Source: Terriglobus roseus DSM 18391
Lineage (GTDB): Bacteria > Acidobacteriota > Terriglobia > Terriglobales > Acidobacteriaceae
Assembly: GCF_000265425.1 (NCBI RefSeq)
Contig: NC_018014.1
Location: forward strand, 4,216,001-4,280,000
Reading direction: 5' to 3'
DNA: 64,000 bases
Positions 45,733-55,860 of the stretch are shown piece by piece. The first letter of the stretch is position 1. Every line of letters starts with the position of its first letter. The notes under the pieces were generated by a model. That model made no database searches. It had not been told where the DNA came from and was given only the letters and a program-made list of their open reading frames with translations. Position numbers and translations under genes: made by a program.

Positions 45733-47273
45733 ACCGCTTCCTTGTTCAGCATCCAGCGCTCGAGCTCGGCGCCGCCACGCCCGGCATGCAGCTCGATCAG
45801 GACGCGCTTCGGATACGTGCGCACCGCCACCTGCAACGCCTCATTGGCACGGTTTTGGTTTAGCGCAACCGCCAGGCGGAGCAGCACAATCGCACGTCCA
45901 ACATTCGAGTGCTCCTCGACCGGAATGCTGCGCATCGGCCGATCCATCGCATCGGGACGGCTCTTGCCCAGGTAACGCGCAATAGCGCTCATGGTCGTGC
46001 GCTCCGCCGGTGAGAACCCAAAGATCTCCGAATTTTCGATGATGTACTGCGTGTGCCGATGATGGCCCTGGTGGTTCATGAACTTGCCCACCTCGTTCAT
46101 CATCGCCGCCGCGCTCAGCAGCTCGCGATAGTCCTCAGGCAGCCCGTGCACCCGCTCCATCGCGTCGAACAGCCGCACCGCATCGGCCCGTACTGAATCC
46201 GCACGCTTGGGGTCGATGTTGTACCGGCGGCAGACCTCCAGCACACCCTCCCATCGCTCCTGCTCCACAGCCTTATGAACTGACGCACGCTCGTCGGCGT
46301 CCGACAGCATCTGCGCCAGGATGCCGTCGCGCAGACCCAGCGGCGAGTAGCGAAACCCCTTCAGGTTCAACCGTTCCAGAATATCCGCGTACACAAAAGC
46401 GCCGCCAATGATGATCTCGCTGCGCTTCGGCCCGATCCCCGGGATCGCCATGCGCTCGCTGTTCTTCATCTTGACCAGCTTGTTGGCCAGTCGCCGGACA
46501 GAAACGATATCCGTCTCAAGCGGCACGATCTTGGTGGAAATGCGCCGCGTCGTAGTGGACTTCTTCACCATCTTCGCGGCCTTTGCAAGAGCCTTCGGCA
46601 GCATGCTCGGGTGCTTGCTCGCCTCCGCCAGTGCCGCCGCAGCGCCCGACGTAGCAATCACCAGTGGCGCAGCCGGCCGCCCCATCTTGCGTTCCAGCTT
46701 CCGCATCTCGCGGTCGATGTAGCTGTGCAACTGGCTCTGCTGATCGGCTGTCGGCGGATCGCTATGCAAAAACTCCTGCTGCAGACGCACCGATCCCAGC
46801 GGCATGGACACCATGCTCTGAATCCTGCCGCCATCTGAAAGAGTGACCTCGCACGATCCACCGCCCAGGTCGATCAGCACGCAGCGACCGCGCGCTCCCG
46901 GCTCATGCGTGACCACGCCCAGATGGATCAGTCGGCCCTCTTCAAGACCCGAGATCACCTCTACCACCCAACCCGTTGCGGACTTCACCCACGCAATAAA
47001 GGCCGACGCGTTCCGCGCATCGCGCATCGCCGACGTCGCAACCACGCGCACGCGATCCACAGGCTGCGCCTGCACCGATTTCTGAAATCTCTTCAGTGCC
47101 CGGATGGTGTTGGCCATCGCGTCCGGCGAGATCTCACCCGTCTCAAAGACGCTCTCGCCCAGCCTGACAACCTCTCGGTCCTCATGAAAAACCTTGATTT
47201 TGTGCTGTTCCACCGTGGCAATGGCCAGCCGACAAGAGTTCGACCCGATGTCTATTGCTGCAAAAGTGGGCAA
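45684..47273 (-). CDS. ppx: Exopolyphosphatase/guanosine pentaphosphatase (Ppx/GppA) with C-terminal HD-type region
   Basis: Hydrolyses inorganic polyphosphate or pppGpp. The 529-residue protein has an ASKHA ATPase-like core (AIDIGSNSCRLAIA, then DLGGGSCEVTLS) and a long helical C-terminal domain with HD-like features (AAMMNEVGKFMNHQGHHRHT). The start is TTG at 47273, giving MPTFAAIDIG, because AGGAG lies 6 nt upstream; ten codons upstream another TTG (47303) has no such site. The gene's end overlaps sixA by 49 nt. Confidence 0.92.
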   Translation of the reverse strand: MPTFAAIDIGSNSCRLAIATVEQHKIKVFHEDREVVRLGESVFETGEISPDAMANTIRALKRFQKSVQAQPVDRVRVVATSAMRDARNASAFIAWVKSATGWVVEVISGLEEGRLIHLGVVTHEPGARGRCVLIDLGGGSCEVTLSDGGRIQSMVSMPLGSVRLQQEFLHSDPPTADQQSQLHSYIDREMRKLERKMGRPAAPLVIATSGAAAALAEASKHPSMLPKALAKAAKMVKKSTTTRRISTKIVPLETDIVSVRRLANKLVKMKNSERMAIPGIGPKRSEIIIGGAFVYADILERLNLKGFRYSPLGLRDGILAQMLSDADERASVHKAVEQERWEGVLEVCRRYNIDPKRADSVRADAVRLFDAMERVHGLPEDYRELLSAAAMMNEVGKFMNHQGHHRHTQYIIENSEIFGFSPAERTTMSAIARYLGKSRPDAMDRPMRSIPVEEHSNVGRAIVLLRLAVALNQNRANEALQVAVRTYPKRVLIELHAGRGGAELERWMLNKEAVYFREIFRRDLVVELA

Positions 47274-47440
47274 CGCTATCTCCTGCTCTGGGGTAAACAA
47301 CAACGCCTGCCAGCGTAGCCAGGGGCAACATCTGCACTCTACACGACGTACTGATGACGCGAATCAGCATGAGCCTAACCTTAAGACTTTGCATCAGGTT
47401 GCTGTACACAGAAAGCAGTAGGAGGCGTCGAACCAGCAGC

Positions 47441-49303
47441 ATGTCCAGCACCGCACAGGTACTATCCTCATCCGCGGTGACGGCTGCGACAAAGTCAACG
47501 CCGGCACGCAGGCACGTCCTGTTACTGGTCGCACTCTGGATTGCCGTCTACGCGGCCGCCCTCTTCGCTCCACCGCTCCTGGACGATGCCGACGCTACGC
47601 ACGCCAGCGCCGCGCGCAACATCCTGCTCACGCATGACTTCGTGACCCTTCGCGTCGACGGCATCCGCTACCTGGAAAAGGCTCCGCTGCCGTACTGGTT
47701 CGTGGCCTCCGCCTTCCGGATCTTCGGCTTCAATGCCTTTGCGGTCCATCTGCCACAGGCCCTCGGCGTCCTGATGCTCGCCCTGCTGGCCTATCGCTGG
47801 GCACGCCGCGCCTGGAACGAACGCACCGCCCTCTACGCCGCCATGATGGTCCTCACCTCCATCGGCGTCTTCCTCTTCACCCGTGTCTTCATCCCCGAGG
47901 TGCTGCTTAGCCTCTTCCTCGCCGGTACCCTCTACGCCTTCCAGCGCGGCCTCGAAGAGAGGAGCCCGCGGCATATCTACGCTGCATACGCCCTGCTGGC
48001 TCTGGCCGTACTCACCAAGGGCCTGATCGCCATCGTCTTCACCGCTGGTGCGCTCTTCCTCTACGGCCTGCTCACGGGCGAGTGGAGGCGCTGGCGCGAG
48101 CTTCGACCCGTCACCGGCACCCTGCTCTTCTTTGCCATCGCGGCGCCGTGGCACATCCTCGCCGGCCTGCGGAACACTGGCGCCTACGGCGGCCACGGCT
48201 TCTTCTGGTTCTACTTCGTCAACGAGCACTTCATGCGCTTCCTCGGCCGGCGCATTCCGCACGACTACAACAAGCTGCCCGGCGGCCTCTACTGGGTGCT
48301 GCACCTCGCATGGCTCTTCCCGTGGAGCCTCTTCTTCCCCGCCGGCCTCGCCGTTGCATGGCTGCGTCGCGGACGCTTCTCCTCCCTGCGGCATACCTAC
48401 GAGGGCCGCACCATCCTGCTGCTCACCAGCTTCGCCGCGTTGATCCTCGTCTTCTTCTCGATCTCGACCAATCAGGAGTACTACACCTTCCCGGCCTACC
48501 TGCCCATTGCCATGCTGACCGCCGCAGGCCTCACCGCGGCAGAGCGGCACGCACGCGTCCGCGGCTGGATCACCGCCGCACACGCTGCCTTCGCAGTACT
48601 CGGCATCGCCATCGCGGCCACACTCGCCTCGGGCCTCTGGAGCTCACGCCACCTGCCCTTCGTCTCCGATATCGGCGAACTCCTCGCACACCGCGGCGTT
48701 GGCGACTACACGCTCTCCATGTCGCACTTCTTCGACCTCACCGGCCCATCCTTCGCCGCATTGCGACTCCCAGCTGGCCTGGCTGCGCTCGTCTTCGCCA
48801 TCGGTCCCACGGCAGCGTGGGTGCTCCGCCGTCGCGGTCACGCCCTGCAGAGCACCGTCGCCATCGCGCTCACCTCCGGCGTCTTCCTCATCGCGGCGCA
48901 CATCGCCCTCATCCGCTTCGCACCCATGCTCTCGTCCGCCGCGCTCGCACAGAACTTCACCGACGCCGAGCGGACCGGCGTCATCGCACCCGGAACCCAG
49001 CTCATGCTCTACGGCGATCAGGCCTACGGCTCCACCCTGCCCTTCTACACCGGCCGCATCGTCCCGCTGGTCGAGGGCCGCTCGACTTCCATGTGGTTCG
49101 GGTCCACCTTCCAGGACGCGCCGCACATCTTCCTCTCGGACGCCGACCTGCTGCGCACCTGGGGTCAGGGCGTTCGCAAAGTGCTTTTTGTTCCGGAGGA
49201 AAAGCGTCAGGTCGTCGACCATCTACTCGGTTCGCGGGCTGTCGTCATGACCGAACTCTCGGGCAAAGCCCTCCTCACCGACCGGCCGCTCGCTCGCCCG
49301 TAG
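47441..49303 (+). CDS. ArnT/PMT-like GT-C glycosyltransferase, copy 1
   Basis: A 620-residue protein with about twelve transmembrane segments and a periplasmic C-terminal domain. The first outside loop begins PLLDDADATHASAARNIL and continues GIRYLEKAPLPYW, matching the DDxE-type loop and the xKxPLxYW motif of ArnT enzymes, which move aminoarabinose or other sugars from undecaprenyl phosphate to lipid A or other acceptors. AGGAGG lies 16 nt before the chosen ATG, further than ideal. A paralogue starts 51 nt downstream. Confidence 0.87.
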   Translation: MSSTAQVLSSSAVTAATKSTPARRHVLLLVALWIAVYAAALFAPPLLDDADATHASAARNILLTHDFVTLRVDGIRYLEKAPLPYWFVASAFRIFGFNAFAVHLPQALGVLMLALLAYRWARRAWNERTALYAAMMVLTSIGVFLFTRVFIPEVLLSLFLAGTLYAFQRGLEERSPRHIYAAYALLALAVLTKGLIAIVFTAGALFLYGLLTGEWRRWRELRPVTGTLLFFAIAAPWHILAGLRNTGAYGGHGFFWFYFVNEHFMRFLGRRIPHDYNKLPGGLYWVLHLAWLFPWSLFFPAGLAVAWLRRGRFSSLRHTYEGRTILLLTSFAALILVFFSISTNQEYYTFPAYLPIAMLTAAGLTAAERHARVRGWITAAHAAFAVLGIAIAATLASGLWSSRHLPFVSDIGELLAHRGVGDYTLSMSHFFDLTGPSFAALRLPAGLAALVFAIGPTAAWVLRRRGHALQSTVAIALTSGVFLIAAHIALIRFAPMLSSAALAQNFTDAERTGVIAPGTQLMLYGDQAYGSTLPFYTGRIVPLVEGRSTSMWFGSTFQDAPHIFLSDADLLRTWGQGVRKVLFVPEEKRQVVDHLLGSRAVVMTELSGKALLTDRPLARP

Positions 49304-49354
49304 GAACACTGTTCCTCGCACACACTTGCGCACCGCACGTCTGTTCCCGTACAG

Positions 49355-51256
49355 ATGAAAGGACTGATGTCCTTTTCTTCCAGTCTCGAAACAACCGACA
49401 CCGCTGCGCCTGCCCGACAGCTTCGACGTCGCTCCATCGCCGTTCTGGTCGCCATATGGCTTGTCCTGCACCTTGGCTGCCTCTTCACTCCCGGCCTGCT
49501 CGACGATGTCGACAGCGTCTACATCGAAGTCGCGCGTGAGATGCTGCAGCGCCATGACTACGTCACACCCGTCATCGATGGCATCCGCTTCTTCGACAAA
49601 CCGCCACTCATGTACTGGATGGCCGCCGCCGGCATGAAGGTCTTCGGCCCCTTCGACTGGGCCGCACGCCTCCCGCTCTCCCTTGCGGTACTCGGACTCT
49701 TTCTCTCGGTCTATGCACTCGGCCGCAAGCTGTTCGGCGAACGCGGCGGCTTCTACGCCGCACTCGCCATGGCAACCAGTCTGGGGCCCTACCTCTTCAC
49801 ACGCTTCTACATTCCGGACATTCTCAACGCGCTGTGGATGACGCTCGGCGTCCATCTCTTCCTCATCGCGCTGGACCGAGCACGCACCGGCCACACTGCC
49901 GCTGCCCGGTGGGCTACGTGGGCCTTCGCCGCAGTCATGGCGCTGAACCTACTGACGAAGGGCCTCATCGGCATCGTCTTCCCCATCGGCTTCGTCGTGC
50001 TCTACGCACTGCTGACCCGGCAGATGCGCCGCACGTTCAGCCTGCCTATCTTGAGCGCACTCGCCATCTTCGCCGCCATCGCGCTGCCGTGGCACGTGCT
50101 CGCCGCGCTGCGCAACCCTGCGATCGCGATGCCTGCGGGCACCGGCCTACCCGCGCACGCCGGGTGGTTCTGGTTCTACATCATCAACGAGCACTTCATG
50201 CGCTTCCGCGGCCTGCGCATTCCGCACGACTACGGCCAGGTGCCTATCCCGCTCTTTTGGCTTATGTTCTTCCTGTGGCTGATGCCTTGGGTCGCCTTCC
50301 TGCCCGCAGCTTGGACACAGTACGCGCGCCTATGGCGCGACCGCGCACTCGACAGCAGCAAACGTAAGCAGGCCGCGCTGACCGTCCTTCTGTGGAGCGG
50401 CATGGTCCTCGGCTTCTTCACGCTCTCCTCGCGGCAGGAGTACTACTCCCTGCCTGCGCTGCCCGCACTCGCGCTTATGGCCGGCGGCGTTGTCGCCGGT
50501 GCAGAGCATGGCGATCCGCATCTGCGACGCAACATCCTCCGCGCCAGCACATGGTTCCTGTTGCCGCTCTGCACACTGATCGGCATCGTCTGCGGCGTGC
50601 TCGGCATCATCTCGCCGTCAGCACCGGAGGGCGCAGACATCTCGCAGCTGCTCACCAGCAACCCCGATCAGTACAACCTCGCGCTCGGCCACCTGCATGA
50701 CCTGACAACGCGCGCCATGGGCTTCTTCCGTGCGCCGCTGCTCGGCATGGCGGTCTCGATGCTCGGCGTCGGGCCCATCGCGTGGTGGCTCCGCTGGCAC
50801 GGCGATCGCCGCATCGCGAACCGCGACCGCGCAGCCAACTCCGTACTGGCCGTCAGCATGTGCGGCGTTCTACTCTGTGTCCACACCGGTCTCGCACGCT
50901 TCTATCCCATCATCGGTTCCAAGGGACTGGCGACGCAGCTCGCCGCCGTCGTCCAGCCGCAGGACGCGGTGATGCTCGACGGAGAACTCACCAGCGGATC
51001 GACCCTGCTCTTCTACACACGACACCCATTGCAACTGGTCAACGGCCGCGTCAACGGCCCATGGTTCGGGTCGTTCTGGCCAGACGCGCCACACATCTTC
51101 GAAGACGAGGCCAGCCTGCACCGCGCATGGGCCGGCTCGCAGCGCGTCTACCTGCTCACCTACGAGAAGCCGCGCATCGCCGACCTGCAGAAGTTCGCGC
51201 CAGTGCGCATCTTCGCCGAGTCCGGCGGCAAGATGATTCTGACGAACAAGCCATAA
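49355..51256 (+). CDS. ArnT/PMT-like GT-C glycosyltransferase, copy 2
   Basis: A 633-residue paralogue of the preceding gene with the same plan: GLLDDVDSVYIEVAREML and GIRFFDKPPLMYW at the N-terminus, WFWFYIINEHFMRFRG in the middle, FTLSSRQEYYSLPALPALAL near residue 350, and a periplasmic C-terminal domain. Acidic and FDKPPL motifs are retained, so it is probably active. The two copies may act on different sugars or acceptors. The start could be 49355 or the ATG at 49367. Confidence 0.87.
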   Translation: MKGLMSFSSSLETTDTAAPARQLRRRSIAVLVAIWLVLHLGCLFTPGLLDDVDSVYIEVAREMLQRHDYVTPVIDGIRFFDKPPLMYWMAAAGMKVFGPFDWAARLPLSLAVLGLFLSVYALGRKLFGERGGFYAALAMATSLGPYLFTRFYIPDILNALWMTLGVHLFLIALDRARTGHTAAARWATWAFAAVMALNLLTKGLIGIVFPIGFVVLYALLTRQMRRTFSLPILSALAIFAAIALPWHVLAALRNPAIAMPAGTGLPAHAGWFWFYIINEHFMRFRGLRIPHDYGQVPIPLFWLMFFLWLMPWVAFLPAAWTQYARLWRDRALDSSKRKQAALTVLLWSGMVLGFFTLSSRQEYYSLPALPALALMAGGVVAGAEHGDPHLRRNILRASTWFLLPLCTLIGIVCGVLGIISPSAPEGADISQLLTSNPDQYNLALGHLHDLTTRAMGFFRAPLLGMAVSMLGVGPIAWWLRWHGDRRIANRDRAANSVLAVSMCGVLLCVHTGLARFYPIIGSKGLATQLAAVVQPQDAVMLDGELTSGSTLLFYTRHPLQLVNGRVNGPWFGSFWPDAPHIFEDEASLHRAWAGSQRVYLLTYEKPRIADLQKFAPVRIFAESGGKMILTNKP

Positions 51257-51300
51257 TGTGCGGGTTCCTCGCTGCGTACTACGCATGCAAAGTCTGAAGT

Positions 51301-52542
51301 CTAGCTCGCGTCTGCCTTCAGCGTGCCGTCCGGCATAATGCGGAATTTCGTACCGTGATAACTCGTGTCTGCCGGTAGATAGCTGCTGCACCACACTACG
51401 AATCCCAGCAGATCGCGCAACGGATAGATCACCGTTTGGAACGCAATTTCTTCTGCACCCAGCACACGCAGCATAGTGAATGCCTGCAGCATCCGGTTAC
51501 CGATCGCAATCGCAAGGAACGCCACAGCGGCGATCCAGTGGGATCGCATCGCTTCCACTACAAAGCCGAGGAGACCAAAGGGCATCGCAAAGGTAAGTCC
51601 CGTGCCAAGATGCCCTGCAGGCCGCGAGCGGCGCGTGCTCTGCATCCACCGCAACTGGTCCCGGAATGACCGCACGATCCCCTGGTCTGCCACCACAAGC
51701 TTGATCACATGCGTCGACATCTCGACGCCGCGACCCGCTGCGGCAAGCCGGTTCCCCAGCACAAAATCCTCTGCCCAGTGATTCCCTAGATCGGCATATC
51801 CGCCGCCATCGGCAAAGGTCTTCTTCTGCAGGATCATCGTCACGCCCAGCGCAAAATCCGTGCCGCTGAGCATGTCAGCCACCAGCACACCCGACCCCAT
51901 CTCCACCGTCTTGCCCACTGCATCAAGGTGCGTAAAGAGGCCGCCCTTGTCGACGTGGCCGATGTACAGGCATGACCCCAACTCCACCTGCCTGCCCTGC
52001 ACCGTATGCCCAGGCGCCAGCGACTGGATGCAACGCAACAAGTAGTCTGGCGTTACGCGTGCATCCGCGTCGCTGGTAACGAGATGCGGATAGAGCGCCG
52101 TCTCACTCATCACACCCAGCGAAAACATCTTCGGATTGGGGAAGAGCGGTTCGCCACAGGCGTAGTAGCGCACGGGCTGCGACGGATACCGCTGCGCGAT
52201 CTCGTGCGCCAGTTGGATCCCCTCATCCTCCAGGTGCCGAGCGCAGAACAGGATCTCGTACGGCGCGGGATAGTCCTGCTGAAAGAAGCTCTCAATGCTC
52301 GCTTCCAACCCAGGTTCCCGGCCATGCAGCGGCTTCAGAATGCTGATCGGTGGAGCGAAAGTCGCAGGCGTCCGCAACGCAACCAGCCGTCGGCGATAGA
52401 ACCGCAACGCCGCTGCAAGCGCGAGACCACAGAAGATCATCGATGTAACGGTGCCGACGACGGCGATCCAGAAGAGAACATTGCCGGCGTGATGCACAGG
52501 TGCCGGCGTGGCCAGGGCTGGCAGAGGACGAAACACGATCAA
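51301..52542 (-). CDS. hpnI: HpnI/ceramide glucosyltransferase-like (GT21) glycosyltransferase
   Basis: A 413-residue membrane glycosyltransferase with an N-terminal helix, a GT-A domain and two C-terminal helices. Motifs are PPISILKPLHGREPGLEASI, SDADARVTPDYL (metal-binding DxD), HWAEDFVLGNRL, and QLRWMQSTRRSRP, which fits the (R/Q)xxRW signature. HpnI adds a sugar to bacteriohopanetetrol; ceramide transferases have the same signature, and the two cannot be separated here. Translation begins at a TTG overlapping the hspR stop by four bases. Confidence 0.86.
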   Translation of the reverse strand: MIVFRPLPALATPAPVHHAGNVLFWIAVVGTVTSMIFCGLALAAALRFYRRRLVALRTPATFAPPISILKPLHGREPGLEASIESFFQQDYPAPYEILFCARHLEDEGIQLAHEIAQRYPSQPVRYYACGEPLFPNPKMFSLGVMSETALYPHLVTSDADARVTPDYLLRCIQSLAPGHTVQGRQVELGSCLYIGHVDKGGLFTHLDAVGKTVEMGSGVLVADMLSGTDFALGVTMILQKKTFADGGGYADLGNHWAEDFVLGNRLAAAGRGVEMSTHVIKLVVADQGIVRSFRDQLRWMQSTRRSRPAGHLGTGLTFAMPFGLLGFVVEAMRSHWIAAVAFLAIAIGNRMLQAFTMLRVLGAEEIAFQTVIYPLRDLLGFVVWCSSYLPADTSYHGTKFRIMPDGTLKADAS

Positions 52543-52934
52543 CGCTTGCGAACCGTCTTGCCGACGACGACCGTCCGCTTCAACGGCACCAGGCCCGACT
52601 CAGACCGCGGAGGCTGCTGCATCCGGCTCAACATCTCGTCCCGCATGTAACTGACAAAGTTCTGCATGTCGCTGTTCATTTGCTCCATGCGCTCCCGCAT
52701 CTGCAGGATGATAGCGATGCCCGCAATATTCACGCCAAGATCCCGTGCTAGGTTCAGGATGAACTCCAGGCGCTCCAGGTCCTCATCGGTGTACAGACGC
52801 GTGTTTCCATCCGATCGCGACGGGCGTAGCAATCCCTCACGCTCATACAGCCGCAACGTCTGTGGATGAATGGCGTACATCTCCGCAACGGCAGAGATCA
52901 TGTACGCGCCTTTACTGCGTCGCTTGGTAGCCAT
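52539..52934 (-). CDS. hspR: MerR-family heat-shock repressor HspR
   Basis: Represses chaperone genes through HAIR operators, usually with DnaK as co-repressor. The 131-residue protein has the diagnostic AEMYAIHPQTLRLYEREGLL recognition helix and SRSDGNTRLYTDEDLERLEF, followed by a short C-terminal helical part. It lies between a GNAT gene and the HpnI-like gene in one minus-strand operon. HAIR-like sites were found before dnaJ (55861) and dnaK (63090) but none before this operon. Confidence 0.95.
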   Translation of the reverse strand: MATKRRSKGAYMISAVAEMYAIHPQTLRLYEREGLLRPSRSDGNTRLYTDEDLERLEFILNLARDLGVNIAGIAIILQMRERMEQMNSDMQNFVSYMRDEMLSRMQQPPRSESGLVPLKRTVVVGKTVRKR

Positions 52935-52948
52935 GGTGTTTGCTTTGT

Positions 52949-53392
52949 CTATCTTACCGGTTCGACCGCGAAGGCCGCACTGCCAATGACAAGGTCCATC
53001 CCGATGGAGTCTGGCGCTGTGGGCCGGAAGCCGAACTGGGCGTATAGCCTGTGCGCCTCGCCATCTGCCAACAGGTTGACGAACGACCCGGCAGGAACTG
53101 TCTCCTGCAGATATGCCACGATACGGCCCATCAACGCCTTACCAAGACCCCGAGCCTGATGATCGGGATGCACGGCGACATCGGAGATCTGAAAACAGAG
53201 CCCTCCGTCGCCAATAACGCGCGCCATGCCAACTACCCTGCCCTTATGACGCACCACCACACCGAAGAGCGTGCGCGGCAAACCCGCCGCAGCAGCTTCA
53301 ATGCTGCGTGGCGACATACCGGCATCGACACGAAGCTGGCAGAACGTCGCCGGATCCGGCACCTCTTCGAACAGGCTGTACTCCTGATGCAC
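52949..53392 (-). CDS. GNAT-family N-acetyltransferase
   Basis: A 147-residue acetyltransferase. Motif A is SDVAVHPDHQARGLGKALM with the R/Q-x-x-G-x-G/A pattern for acetyl-CoA. The C-terminal strand has AHRLYAQFGFRPT. The start is a GTG with AGGAGG 6 nt upstream. The substrate is unknown. It is the first gene of the operon with hspR, which starts 14 nt after its stop. Confidence 0.9.
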   Translation of the reverse strand: MHQEYSLFEEVPDPATFCQLRVDAGMSPRSIEAAAAGLPRTLFGVVVRHKGRVVGMARVIGDGGLCFQISDVAVHPDHQARGLGKALMGRIVAYLQETVPAGSFVNLLADGEAHRLYAQFGFRPTAPDSIGMDLVIGSAAFAVEPVR

Positions 53393-53470
53393 TACTCCCT
53401 CCTGTTCAGGTATACGAATCGTTTTAGTTTCGCAGCAACAGCCCTGTCTGCATCGTGCGTCTGACTAGGG

Positions 53471-54511
53471 ATGATTGCGAAGGTTCTGAAGTTGGGCACA
53501 AAGGCGGCATGGTGGGCGACGAAGCGGACGGCTCGCGGCTATCGCACGGAGACGAACATCGCCCTTGGCATCATCGGCGTAGCCGTTGCAGCGAACGAGG
53601 CGTACAAAGCGAAGCAGCGCGCCACTGCAATGTGCGGCAAGATCGTAGTCGTCATGGGCGGCAGCCGCGGGCTGGGACTCGAAATTGCGCGGCAGTTTGG
53701 TCTGGGCGGTGCACACCTGGTCCTCGTCGCCCGAAACGAAGATGAGTTGCGTAGCGCGCTGGGTAAGCTGCATGCGGAGGGAGCAATCCCAAATGGCGCT
53801 GCGGCCCATATCGTCGTTGGTGACGTATCCAGACAGGAAGACTGCGAACATGCGATCGCCAGCGCCACCAAGCGCTTTGGACGTGTGGATGTGCTGGTGA
53901 ACTGTGCCGCCATCATGCAGGTGGCGCCCTTTGAAGACATGACGACCGAAGCCTTCGAGAGCGCGATGAAGGTGAACTTCTTCGGTGCTCTGTACGCGAC
54001 GCAGGCCGTATTGCCCCAGATGCTGTCGCGAGGATCGGGCTCGATCGTAAATATCGCCAGCGTCGGCGGCAAGATCGCGGTTCCGCACATGTTGCCGTAC
54101 GTCGCGAGCAAGTTCGCACTTGTCGGCTTCAGCGAAGGCCTGCATGCCGAACTGCGCCACAAGGGCATCCGCGTCACCACCGTTTGCCCGGGCCTGATGC
54201 GAACCGGCGCAGAGAGCGGCGTGAAGTTCGCCGGAAACGCGGAGAAGGAATATGCGTGGTTCAAGTTTGGAGCAGAGGCTCCACTTGTCTCCATCAACGC
54301 TCGCGCCGCGGCCCGCAAGATTTTTGCAGCAACCGTCGCTGGTAAGGCGGAGATCACGATCACACCACAAGCCTGGCTCGGAGCCCGCGCTGTCGGGCTG
54401 GCGCCGAACTTTTCCCAGCAGTTTGCCGCCGCAGTGAATCACCTGGGCCTCCCGGCAGCGAATGGCAATCGTGAGACCACGACCGGCGCCGAAATCGAAG
54501 CACGACAGTAG
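53471..54511 (+). CDS. Membrane-associated SDR oxidoreductase
   Basis: A 346-residue classical SDR preceded by an approximately 55-residue N-terminal region with one hydrophobic stretch (NIALGIIGVAVAANEAY). VVMGGSRGLGLEIARQFG is the NAD(P) motif, NIASVGGK contains the Ser, and YVASK the Tyr/Lys. Such membrane-anchored SDRs often act on lipids. The C-terminal extension of about 80 residues is Ala-rich and unassigned. Confidence 0.88.
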   Translation: MIAKVLKLGTKAAWWATKRTARGYRTETNIALGIIGVAVAANEAYKAKQRATAMCGKIVVVMGGSRGLGLEIARQFGLGGAHLVLVARNEDELRSALGKLHAEGAIPNGAAAHIVVGDVSRQEDCEHAIASATKRFGRVDVLVNCAAIMQVAPFEDMTTEAFESAMKVNFFGALYATQAVLPQMLSRGSGSIVNIASVGGKIAVPHMLPYVASKFALVGFSEGLHAELRHKGIRVTTVCPGLMRTGAESGVKFAGNAEKEYAWFKFGAEAPLVSINARAAARKIFAATVAGKAEITITPQAWLGARAVGLAPNFSQQFAAAVNHLGLPAANGNRETTTGAEIEARQ

Positions 54512-54518
54512 CGAGATT

Positions 54519-54551
54519 CGATCGGTGCTCCAGGCAGGTCCGCGCCGATCG
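54519..54551 (+). terminator. Putative terminator between SDR and dnaJ genes
   Basis: CGATCGGTGC and GCGCCGATCG pair with one wobble around a 13-nt loop, in the convergent spacer. There is no T-tract. Confidence 0.4.
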
Positions 54552-54631
54552 GGTCCCATACTTCCCCAAAGCACGCGTCCGATCTCAACGCGGATGCGTC
54601 GCGACTCTTGCTTGTATGGGCAATCCACTTG

Positions 54632-55843
54632 CTACACCTTCGAGAACATCGCCTCGCGCGGATCTTCCGGATTCAGCTTGGCGAGTTCGCGAAGGATCTC
54701 CTTTGACCGCTCGTCCTGAATCTTCGGCACAACGATCTGCACTTCCACGATCTGGTCTCCACGAAGCCCTTCTTTCGCCGCAGAAGGCACCCCCTTCTCA
54801 CGCAGGCGCAGCTTCTGGCCCGTCTGCGTACCCGGCGGAATCTTCAACTGCGCGCGGCCGTCGATGGTAGGCACATCGATCTTGGTGCCCAACGCTGCTT
54901 CAAACGCCATGACCGGCACGGTCACACGGATGTCATCGGCGATACGTGTAAAGACCGGATGCTGCCCCGCCTTCATGATCAGGTAAAGATCACCTGCAGG
55001 TGATCCCATGCTGCCGGCGTTGCCCTTGCCAGCCAAGCGGATGCGTTGTCCATCGCGCGTGCCGGGCTTAATGCGGAACTCGAGCGAGTCGCGGCGCGTG
55101 ACTGTTCCTTCGCCGTGGCATGTGGGACAACCCTGCTGGATGCGGCCGGAGCCACCGCAGCGCGGGCACTGCACGTTGAACTTCATGCGGCCGTTCATCT
55201 GCGTGACCTGGCCGGTGCCGTTGCATTGCGGGCAGTTCTGCGGAGGCCCTACAACGCCCGCACCCTTGCAGGTGCTGCAGGGGTCTTGCCGCGAAATCTC
55301 AATGCGCGTAGTGCCACCGCGAATGGCAGTCCAGAAGTCGACTTCGACCTGGTATTCAAGGTCTGTACCCGCACGGGGGCCGCGCTGCGCCTGCTGACGG
55401 CCTGCTGGCCCGCCGCCTGAGAACATGCCGCCGAAGATGTCGCGGAACGAGGAGCCGAAGCCGCCGCCGCCTTGTTGCGGAGCTCCTCCGCTGAAGTCGA
55501 ATCCACCGAAATCGAAGGGAACGCCGCCTGCGTCAGCAGGTGATCCGCCGCCAAATCCGCCGCCACCGTAGCCGCCGCGCGCTGCGGCTTCAGCCTGCGC
55601 GGGGTCGATATTGTCCGAGTAGAAGCCGAGCTGATCGTAGATCTTGCGCTTCTTGTCGTCACTCAGGACGTCGTTGGCCTCGGAGATCTCCTTGAATTTC
55701 TCTTCGGACTTCTTGTCGTTCGGATTTACGTCCGGGTGGTACTTGCGCGCGAGCTTGCGAAACGCCTTTCGGATCTCGTCCGTGGTGGCTGTTTTCTTGA
55801 TGCCGAGCGCGCCGTAGTAGTCCTTGCTGGGTGTGGGTGCCAT
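54632..55843 (-). CDS. dnaJ: Chaperone protein DnaJ
   Basis: Stimulates the ATPase of DnaK and delivers substrates. The 403-residue protein has a J domain (about 7-72) with the HPD motif in KYHPDVN, a Gly/Phe-rich linker (about 85-150), a zinc-binding domain with four CxxCxG repeats (CSTCKG, CPQCNG, CPRCGG, CPTCHG) and a C-terminal substrate domain. The ATG at 55843 starts the J domain. A HAIR-like operator lies 18-38 nt upstream. Confidence 0.96.
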   Translation of the reverse strand: MAPTPSKDYYGALGIKKTATTDEIRKAFRKLARKYHPDVNPNDKKSEEKFKEISEANDVLSDDKKRKIYDQLGFYSDNIDPAQAEAAARGGYGGGGFGGGSPADAGGVPFDFGGFDFSGGAPQQGGGGFGSSFRDIFGGMFSGGGPAGRQQAQRGPRAGTDLEYQVEVDFWTAIRGGTTRIEISRQDPCSTCKGAGVVGPPQNCPQCNGTGQVTQMNGRMKFNVQCPRCGGSGRIQQGCPTCHGEGTVTRRDSLEFRIKPGTRDGQRIRLAGKGNAGSMGSPAGDLYLIMKAGQHPVFTRIADDIRVTVPVMAFEAALGTKIDVPTIDGRAQLKIPPGTQTGQKLRLREKGVPSAAKEGLRGDQIVEVQIVVPKIQDERSKEILRELAKLNPEDPREAMFSKV

Positions 55844-55860
55844 GTCTTCTTACTAGATTA

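Noticed and set aside
47522..48583. 353-codon minus-strand frame
   Set aside because: Antisense to the first ArnT-like gene; Glu/Gly-rich with no domain.
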